A DNA stretch of 64,000 nt, taken from Paraphysomonas bandaiensis. Lineage: Eukaryota > Chrysophyceae. The position numbers were made by a program, and so were the translations under genes. The stretch spans positions 248,001-312,000 of the forward strand of contig CBFFRP010000281.1 of NCBI GenBank assembly GCA_965644295.1, in the 5' to 3' direction. Below are positions 56,878-64,000 of this stretch, in pieces (position 1 is the stretch's first letter; every line of letters starts with the position of its first letter). The notes below the pieces were generated by a model that was not told the origin of the DNA, searched no databases, and was given only the letters and a program-made list of their open reading frames with translations.

Positions 56878-57909
56878 ATGAATAATATTCTTTACTATTT
56901 CATCACAGTATTTGTTGTGGTGGTATCGATGTTTCGTCCACTTTATGAGATCAATAATCTCGTTACGAATCATCGTCAATCAGTAAAGTATCGTCGCTGG
57001 ATTCAATGTTTGAGATATATGATTGTGAGTGGAATATCTAACTACTGGAAATCAGTACTATTTCCGCAATGTTTTGGAGCGTGTCTGATTCGTGAGTTAA
57101 TTGTGTACCACATTCTACTTCGTGTTTTATCGAGCATTGTTGTTGTATATGTATGCGATGTATCCACTTCTAGTTTAGCAAAGAGACACGTGGCCATACT
57201 GCTCGTATTTGTTTCCTTGGTTTCTCATTTCTGTATAACAAATGGGTTAAACATCTGTACGGCCGTTCTTGTTCAAGACTGCTTGGGCATTGCTTTAAGA
57301 GGTTTGTTCGTATTGGCATTTGCTTCGGCCGAATATAGATTTTGTTTTGAACTGAGACGGGGTATCCTTGCAAAGCAAAATGCGGCACTATCAAAACTTC
57401 ATCTGAAGGCCCAAAAGGTGTATCAGAGTGACACTATTTCTGATTGGGGTGCAGAACTAACCCATCGCTTACAACGAATCATGAAGGACCTTGCAGATAT
57501 CAGTGTGAGTTTCATGGATATGTGTATATACATGATTTCGTGGGTCGGCCTGGGGTGGCGTTTTCTAACTGGTGTCATGTTTGTACGATCTCTCTTTTCG
57601 TTCTCTTGTGCTACGGTTCTTTTAGCAGCAGATGTAACGGACGAGGTTAATAAGTATGACTGTTACTGTCCGATAAGCATATCCGCACTTGCTCGATTAC
57701 TACGCAAAAATGTTCGTAGAACACGGTCCGCGACTGAGAACGATGTGTGTCCAATATGTTTAAGTGCGCTCAATGCTGAAACTGTTTGGTTGAGCTGTGG
57801 ACATCGTCATATGCTTCATGAAGGCTGCACACTGGCTCTTCTAAGGCATGCAGAAGAGAATGACAAGAATTTGAAGTGTCCTGTGTGCAGAGAGACCTTG
57901 CAACAATAG
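56878..57909 (+). CDS. Multi-pass membrane RING-finger protein (putative E3 ligase)
   Basis: 343 residues, single exon. Several hydrophobic segments (residues ~5-20, ~65-95, ~100-120, ~140-155, ~215-265) suggest a multi-pass membrane protein. The C-terminus is a RING finger starting at Cys291: CPIC, then CGHRHMLHEGC, then CPVC, the usual Zn-binding spacing of membrane-anchored E3 ligases. No other catalytic domain is seen. A role in endomembrane or ER-associated ubiquitylation is inferred from this layout; substrate unknown. Confidence 0.85.
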   Translation: MNNILYYFITVFVVVVSMFRPLYEINNLVTNHRQSVKYRRWIQCLRYMIVSGISNYWKSVLFPQCFGACLIRELIVYHILLRVLSSIVVVYVCDVSTSSLAKRHVAILLVFVSLVSHFCITNGLNICTAVLVQDCLGIALRGLFVLAFASAEYRFCFELRRGILAKQNAALSKLHLKAQKVYQSDTISDWGAELTHRLQRIMKDLADISVSFMDMCIYMISWVGLGWRFLTGVMFVRSLFSFSCATVLLAADVTDEVNKYDCYCPISISALARLLRKNVRRTRSATENDVCPICLSALNAETVWLSCGHRHMLHEGCTLALLRHAEENDKNLKCPVCRETLQQ

Positions 57910-59262
57910 ATGTATTATTGTTTACTCTCGTATTTTGAAGCGACTGTTAATTTTGTATTTATCACGCTGTTCTGCACTTTCTGACTAATATTAGTGAAAG
58001 ATATTGCCATCATCGCAAGAAAAGGTCGCTACCTTGCTTTAATACACGCTACGTAAGTGAAAGCTTGACGCTATTTACTATTTAGTTATATTTAAGCGCG
58101 GGACGATACTCCTTATCTCTAGATTAAATTGTAGCTTATCCTCATGATGTTGAAAACTTAATATTAGATTGTATAGCTATTAGTAGCTTGCTTGCTGTAA
58201 TAAGAAATACGAGTTTCCTGATTATCAGGATTAAGAAAAATGGTATGTATGTATGTATGTATGTATGTATGTATGTATGTATACTGGCTGTGTATGCTTT
58301 GGGAATATTGCAACTGCACTATAGATCAACTCAAACCCCCAAATTTATAATATATATAGTAACGACAACAAGTATGTACTCTTACCACAGAAGGATACTG
58401 AGGGAATAGCAACTGTGAGGTGTTGAAATTCGTGCATAAGTGTGATGATGAATGTGAACAGTTGTAGTCGCACGAAAGGCTTCTTATTGCTTGCCATTTA
58501 ATTAGCATCATCATCTAATTTATATACAATGCGCTTAACCTCTGCTAGTGCACCTGATTGAATGATGTGAGATGTGTGTTAGAAATTGACATTTCCAGTA
58601 ATAAGGGCTTTTAATTGCTCACAAACAGCAAACTCAACAATGTGAGTAATAATGACATGAGGTATACACAATATCCATATAAGCACAATGTAACCCGAAC
58701 CCTGACAGAGCTGGGTGGTACTGCCCTTTACTACCTATACTCTCCTGAAATAATCTTGAAGTTGTTTCGAAGTTTCGAAATCCTGGTTATGACGGTACAT
58801 CCCTTGCATTGACGGCATTATGATCTTCTACAGCAGACGAAGGATAAAAAAAAAGCTTTTTTGAGGCAAAATGGGGATATATAGATATTAAAATAGCAAA
58901 ATGTTCAGTGCTACTTCGTGATTGATATGAAGACAAAAGATATTAAGAATTGAAAAACTGTTAAAATAATTATTTCTCAAAATTGCAGTTGTAATAACAA
59001 TACCCTGCAGTACGAATAAATCACAGTATAAGTCATGTGACGGCGAGTACTTCATTCGCCGCCTTTCTAAGTATTATACTTGTCTACACAACGTTAAATA
59101 CATCCCAACAGGTCACGATGCTTAATATAACAACGGACTTCGTTATCCTTTTCATGATAGTTAATGAACGCAATAGATAATATAAAACCGATTAAATTCA
59201 AAAGTAGCTGAAAAATAGCAACAATATACCACTTGTTAAGTTGTCTCTGTAATGTTAGAATA
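57910..59262. other. Intergenic region with a microsatellite
   Basis: Downstream flanks of two genes. Contains (GTAT)n at 58,243-58,281. The minus strand at 59,094-59,262 reads as a hydrophobic C-terminal segment that may belong to the sirtuin gene (see that entry). Confidence 0.45.
58243..58281. repeat. (GTAT)n microsatellite
   Basis: About ten GTAT units in a row; likely length-polymorphic. Confidence 0.95.
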
Positions 59263-60703
59263 TCACGGCCGACTGACGATTGGAATTTTAGGAACATCTC
59301 CTTTTATCGCAGCCTCCACCCACCATAGCCCTAACATTCGTATGCTCTGTTTAGCTATTCTTTTACCAGTCCTGTCGGCAATGGTATGACTAAAGCGCAC
59401 ACGGTAGTGGCCCTCTGCAGTGCACCCCAGAACATCTCCACTATCACCAACATATGGACCACCTGTTATTTTTACACGTGATCCCGGCTCTAGATTTAGT
59501 ATAGTCCATCCAGTATTTGTACTACTACCGATTCGTAAGCCATCGCTATCGTACGGCACACGAAAAACATGTTTTCTCACCACTGCTCCGTTTCTATCCT
59601 CCACATTCAGAGTTAATAAGCTGTACTCTGTAAGATATAGACCCATTGATAGAAGCAGCATTTGCATCACGTCATCCAATTTCGCAAATATACGCAAACA
59701 AGCCATGTGGTCATACTGAGTGCGTTGTGTACTGATAATTATACCACCCACAGCAAGGCCACGCTTACTTCTGCTTGCTACAACTTCAAAAACCCTATCG
59801 CTGCTCATACCACACATATTTGTGCCCATGGCAAGGGTAAGATCGGCCTTGTCCTCCCACGCCACTAGGTCCTCAAACAAATCTCCACGAAGACTTCCAC
59901 TCATCGAAACTACTGGATTTGACGGGTCGTACCTTCAAAATATACATCAACGTATTAATGATTGCGTCCTCAATACATATACTGTTCATAAGTAAAGTCA
60001 ATCAATATAGTAAAAATTCTACCACAAAACCAAATACGATGATAGCTTCTTATAATAATAATCTGTGTTTATCTTACCATGCGCCATGAATTTCATTGAT
60101 TAGCTTCTGAGGAAATCCAGCTTTCTGTGGAAGTCCGTCGTGATTTTGTTGTACCCAGTAATGGACAAAACCCGCCTGATAGAGAGACACTAAAGCTCTA
60201 TGAGCAAGAGTTGGCTGGGCGTCAAATCCGGACTGAATATTTTTTCGTTTTACGCAAGCTGATTCTATTTTCGTGGATTTACCACTGGAGAGGCCTGAAG
60301 AAACACCAATACCCGCTCCAGTGTACACGATTGGGTGTTTGGCCTCCTGCAATAACTCACAAAGTAGTGATATCTTCTGTGATAGCACATAGGCATCATC
60401 TTCATATTCATGTGCTTGCTTCGATATATAGCCTGAAATATAGGGTAAGGGAAGACACACAGAGTCCATCAACTTACTAGGATGTAACTCGTCAGATCGA
60501 GATTGTGTTATCTCAAATGGTGCATCCCAATTAGGATTCCCACGAAACCCATGAATTTCTTTCCATCCTCTACTGGCTTCAAGTCTCCCAATAGGACATT
60601 TATTATCATGATATACTGTATGGGGATTGACAGATATATCAGCCTCTTCTACAATATCTTTTTTATCTTTCTCTTGAAGCAGTTGAGATAGATTAGATTT
60701 CAT
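59263..60703 (-). CDS. Divergent sirtuin (SIR2-family NAD-dependent protein)
   Basis: Exons 60703-60078 and 59932-59263 give 431 residues. SIR2 motifs: YTGAGIGVSSG (127-137; the usual IPDFRG loop is replaced by LSSGKSTK), PTLAHRAL, QNHDGLPQKAG (186-196), NEIHGAW with the catalytic His206, DPSNPVVSMSG, LAMGTNMCGM and GIIISTQ. No Cys pairs of the zinc ribbon follow the catalytic His, so the Zn-binding module is absent or replaced. A long N-terminal region (1-120) has no recognised domain. C-terminus: a 31-base stretch at about 59,246-59,276 begins with GT, ends with AG and contains a CTAAC branch-like motif. If spliced, the protein would end with a membrane segment encoded to 59,094 instead of stopping at 59,263. 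Deacylase activity is plausible but uncertain because the cofactor loop is altered. Confidence 0.85.
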
Positions 60704-62215
60704 TATGAATTATAATCAGAATAATTCCAATAGATATTCATATTTATCTCATACCTACACTGTGTATATATATATATATAGAGTGTGTGTGTGAGTGTAT
60801 GTATGTGCTATGACTATATTGAACTTCTTTACAACTTCATACCTAGCTACCTCATACATATACTGTATGTATGTATCAAGATGATAAAGTCCATAGGAAA
60901 TCCTCAATCTTTTTCCATACAACACTTTTATTGGCCAAAAATCACGATCTTTGAAGAAGAAAAGAATTCGAATTTCTGACAGATTTCTTCTTTTTTTTTA
61001 AATATTGCAGTGAATACTGCTGTATACGTACAGTATATGGGACAAGACTGCTGCTCGTACGACGTAGTTGGCTGTATACGGTATACCGCTGTCGTATCGG
61101 CTTCCTTCGTATATTTTTGTTCAAAGATGCCTCTAATATTGAGACAACAATTATCTGTATTCCAGCCGTAGTTGCATTGCTATTATATAGAGTATATTTG
61201 CTTCAATTTATTTCCGCAAAATAAGATGCTGCGGTATAGAATTACCGTTCTAGCATAAGGATATCCATAACATTGAGATCTAGTCAAGCTGAAGAAGTGC
61301 ATGGAGGGTATGAATGGTGTGGTAAGCTAATGAATAGTGTTCAACAAACCGTAATTTGATGCAAGATTGAGAGTGTATGTTGACTTGATACAGGTTTATC
61401 AGTGGCCATACATTGGACAATACGAGTGATGAACAGGCCAGGCCAGTACATTGGTAGTCTGTGATATAGAAAAATCTTATGCAGTTTAGATGTTACTGTA
61501 GCTTATACCAGTTACTTGATAGAAATTCATAGTTTAGCTGCTGTTACGTGTACTACATCCACCTCCTACACAATAACAATGATGCCGCTTATCATCCCTA
61601 GTCCCGATTAATGAATATTGTTTATGTTAGATATCAAAAGTAGAATTCATATCTTATCACTGAAATGGTCTCTATCAAACAGTATTCTCAAATAGTATTA
61701 TACGGTTGTACTCCATATATGACGTCATGATTGTAAGATGTAAAAAAGAGCTTCCTACTTTTATCCAATTGACAGTTAGCACCAGATTTCAAAATGATAT
61801 AATATTTCTACCCTTAATTCTATATAATTACAGTTAGTATTGTATTTAAAAGGTTATAACTTATATTGGCCAAAATTGCACAAAGTATAGAGTATAACTA
61901 GCCTTACTCTGGCTACATATTCTACTTTCTACTCTACTACAATGCACACGTAATATTTAATTTATAAAGACTGCGGTTACAATGTGCAGCTTTCACATAT
62001 TAGCAATACTTATGGCCTCTATATCTAGTAAACCAACCACGTACCATGTGAATATAAAGTGAAGAATGTCGTCCACAAGAACACGAGTTTTATTCAATTA
62101 AATAGCTTCATCACCAAAAAAATGTTATAACTTCTTCTGAAATATTTTAGTACACACATAAAACAAATATAGCACTGGTATGGTTGTAGTTGAAGTGACC
62201 ACAGTGTCAACTAGA
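60704..62215. other. Intergenic region between two minus-strand genes
   Basis: Contains AT/GT simple repeats at about 60,765-60,800, ATACTGCTGTATACG at 61,014 and dispersed element copy 6. No gene recognised. Confidence 0.5.
61095..61234 (-). repeat. ~140-bp dispersed element, copy 6
   Basis: Reverse orientation: TATCGGCTTCCTTCG at the left, AAGATGCTGCGG at the right (left end of the family, partly diverged). Lies 392 bp upstream of the sirtuin start (60,703) and points the same way as that gene. Confidence 0.82.
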
Positions 62216-62808
62216 TCATGAACTCGTCGCAATATCGTAAGCATGCATGATTAATCCGACCACCATGACAACCACAAATAAGACAACAGTTTGGTGCCAA
62301 AATCGAGTAGAATTCTGTGGTAATAGATAACAACAAAAATCAGATATCGTGCACAAATCAACTCACCCCTGCACCATCAATCACTACTTTCTGCAGTGTA
62401 CCTTCACTGTCACGACCTTTTCTCTCTCCCGCACTTGCTTTACCAGCTTTCAATGCCTATAGCAAGTTGCACATAACTACACATTTAACCGCTGATTACT
62501 ATTTGTCAGACCTGAGGAACAACGAAAATATAGTTTACTAATCCGCCGAACAATGCCACTGAAGAGGAGATAAGAGAGAATGTATCCCCTTTATACAAAG
62601 AGCAACCAAGACATACAAGTAATGGAAATTGAATATATAAGAAAAACCAGCTTGTAATCCTCATTTGTATGACGACAAACTTTTCACGTCCGATAAATAG
62701 TAGAAGCTTAGGAGATTGGACGAAAAAGAAAAACACTGTTGCACCTAGAACTAATCCAAGACATAATATATCCAGCGTAATAATAGCAGCTTGATAATTG
62801 AGTTGCAT
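62216..62808 (-). CDS. Small DUF4149/TMEM205-like membrane protein
   Basis: Three exons (62808-62512, 62456-62367, 62314-62216) join in frame to 161 residues. Hydrophobic segments: ~8-30, ~51-66, ~78-96 and ~138-155, so about four membrane passes. The block FFVQSPKLLLFIGREKFVVIQ between the first two passes, followed by WFFLYIQFPLLV, fits the DUF4149/TMEM205 pattern. A Lys/Gly-rich loop (GKASAGERKG) precedes the last pass, which begins NSTRFWHQTVVLFV. Function of the family is poorly known. Divergent from the WD40 gene. Confidence 0.75.
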
Positions 62809-63376
62809 ATTTACGGAAGGTTGTGTTGTGGATCTCTACTATGGATCTGACTTGATATGGTTGATATCCTCATACTACACTGCTGTGTATGATCCTGCCT
62901 CTGCTGTATAGTATACCATACTGCCTGTAGTAGTACATTGTACGTACGTACATATGACAACAGCAGTATATCCGACATTTTGATAAGAAATACTCGTGTT
63001 TATGGGAAAACCCTTATTTCTGGCGTCCCAATATTCATAGAATCCCGAATATACATACTAATGTACGAAAGTCATAGGAATAAAACGGCGTGTACATATA
63101 CATGTATATGGTATAGTGGCAAAGTGGTGTATGTATATATATGAGATGAGGTTTAAACATGGAATAATATACTTATGAAGGTGTTTGTTATCACATGGAA
63201 GGTTCCAGCATATCATTGAAGTGTAACTTCATGTATCAAATGGTTACATTGATAAGTATCTATTGAGAGTAGACAGAGCATTGAGCTACTCATATGTATA
63301 TATATATACATGTATGATATGACAGATTATCTATTTAATATCTAATAGCGAGTGTATTTCTATTAACAATACGAAT
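62809..63376. promoter_or_regulatory. Divergent intergenic region, TMEM205-like and WD40 genes
   Basis: 568 bp. Contains ACTGCTGTGTATG near 62,880, CTGCTGTATAG near 62,902 and AACAGCAGTATATC near 62,960, three instances of the recurrent motif. No gene. Confidence 0.55.
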
Positions 63377-64000
63377 ATGTCTGGTCTTGATGATGCTAGT
63401 GCTGTGACAGCTAATACAGTTGGTACTGCTGGTTCAGTTTCTGTCGGTACAGCAGGAACTGAACACAACTTGAAAGCACTTCCAAAAAAGCGCTTTAAGT
63501 TTGTAAATCCTTTAGCAGCTACTCAACGGGTATTTGCTCGCAGAAAAGTACGTGAGGAAAGACGTTTATTAAGAAGGGAGGAGTTGATGAAGCAAGATGC
63601 TGAACGATACCTTATGGAGCTTGAAGAAAAGAATACATGGTTAGTATCGGAATTAAGGGAAAGGAACCTCACTCGGATGGTGAGAGAAGAGAATGTGCGA
63701 TATTTTGAAAGTAGAGAGAAGAGGAAGGAAGAAAAGGAACTGCTGGAACGAGAGAAAGAGCAAGGTTTGTCGTACTTCAGGGGACAGATAACTGGATATC
63801 GGAGGTGGCAAAACTCAGCAGCGAAACACTTAGATATAGTCGGACACGAAGGTCCTGTGGCAGCAGTAAAGTTATCTTCGTGTTTAAGGTATATTGTATC
63901 TTGTTCGCAAGATAAGACAATCAAATTATGGGCCCTGCGATCTGGGAAATGTCTCCTCACTTTCAGTGGACATACAAAAAAAGTCAATGACGTCAGTTTT
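63377..64000 (+). CDS. WD40-repeat protein with N-terminal coiled coil, partial
   Basis: Runs off the window end with the frame open (208 codons seen). Residues 1-30 are Ala/Thr/Gly-rich; ~55-140 form a strongly charged coiled coil (ERRLLRREELMKQ, ERYLMELEEKN, REKRKEEKELLEREKEQG). WD40 repeats start at ~156: VGHEGPVAAVKLSSCLRYIV, CSQDKTIKLWALRSGKCL, then FSGHTKKVNDVSF. The combination of coiled coil then WD40 is found in several scaffold families; none can be chosen from this part. No intron in the visible portion. Confidence 0.85.
   Translation, partial: MSGLDDASAVTANTVGTAGSVSVGTAGTEHNLKALPKKRFKFVNPLAATQRVFARRKVREERRLLRREELMKQDAERYLMELEEKNTWLVSELRERNLTRMVREENVRYFESREKRKEEKELLEREKEQGLSYFRGQITGYRRWQNSAAKHLDIVGHEGPVAAVKLSSCLRYIVSCSQDKTIKLWALRSGKCLLTFSGHTKKVNDVSF

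Noticed and set aside
63523-63987. Minus-strand frame at the right edge
   Set aside because: Antisense to the WD40/coiled-coil gene, whose plus-strand motifs are clear.
1-64000. Bacterial origin of the window, suggested by TrmA, monomeric IDH and the ATPase
   Set aside because: TrmA and IDH have in-frame GT-AG introns, and PPR, HORMA, RING, sirtuin and WD40 genes surround them.

Overview
The window is nuclear DNA of a protist, most likely a stramenopile. Genes are broken by short canonical GT-AG introns (about 45 to 300 bp), intergenic DNA is very AT-rich, and there are no operons. Three features point to stramenopiles: secreted proteins with long Pro-Thr-Gly-Gln or Ser-Pro-Thr tracts joined to EGF-like Cys modules, a monomeric isocitrate dehydrogenase, and a short-repeat protein that looks axonemal. 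Species cannot be named. I rebuilt exon structures by hand; each multi-exon model below closes in frame.

Layout. 1-1,350 holds decayed retroelement and hAT debris. A divergent pair follows: monomeric NADP-isocitrate dehydrogenase (1,876-4,251, minus) and tafazzin (4,997-6,634, plus). At 8,411-10,072 is an intronless prokaryote-type ATPase fused to a nuclease-like domain; its 3' end has been invaded by a degenerate copy of the tafazzin 3' end. Next come a secreted HD-like protein (13,413-14,675), a hAT element with ends and target duplication (15,646-16,766), a membrane-anchored cupin/JmjC-like protein (17,794-19,296), an inverted duplication of a retroelement pol fragment (20,249-20,918), and a 14-exon PPR-like protein (21,672-24,579).

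The middle carries hAT relics and small inverted-repeat elements, a meiotic HORMA-domain protein (27,491-29,712), a histidine phosphatase (31,102-32,268, minus), a bacterial-type TrmA (33,006-34,326), a six-repeat putative flagellar protein (34,875-36,436, minus) and a Ser-Pro-Thr-rich type I membrane protein (39,664-41,916). The right third holds a 1,296-residue PPR protein (44,251-48,858, minus), a methylglutaconyl-CoA hydratase-like enzyme (49,396-50,256), two divergent secreted paralogues (50,671-54,640), a LINE endonuclease fragment, a membrane RING protein (56,878-57,909), an unusual sirtuin (59,263-60,703, minus), a small DUF4149/TMEM205-like membrane protein (62,216-62,808, minus) and the start of a WD40 protein (63,377 onward).

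Common themes. Mitochondrial functions are frequent (tafazzin, PPR proteins, leucine catabolism). Meiosis (HORMA) and possibly flagella are represented. Many genes are divergent pairs. Two recurrent non-coding signals sit upstream of start codons: a conserved ~140-bp dispersed element with six copies, four of them 380-480 bp upstream of an ATG in the gene's own orientation, and a short TACAGCAGTA-type motif. These, the tafazzin/ATPase rearrangement, and the retroelement hairpin are the most unusual things seen.
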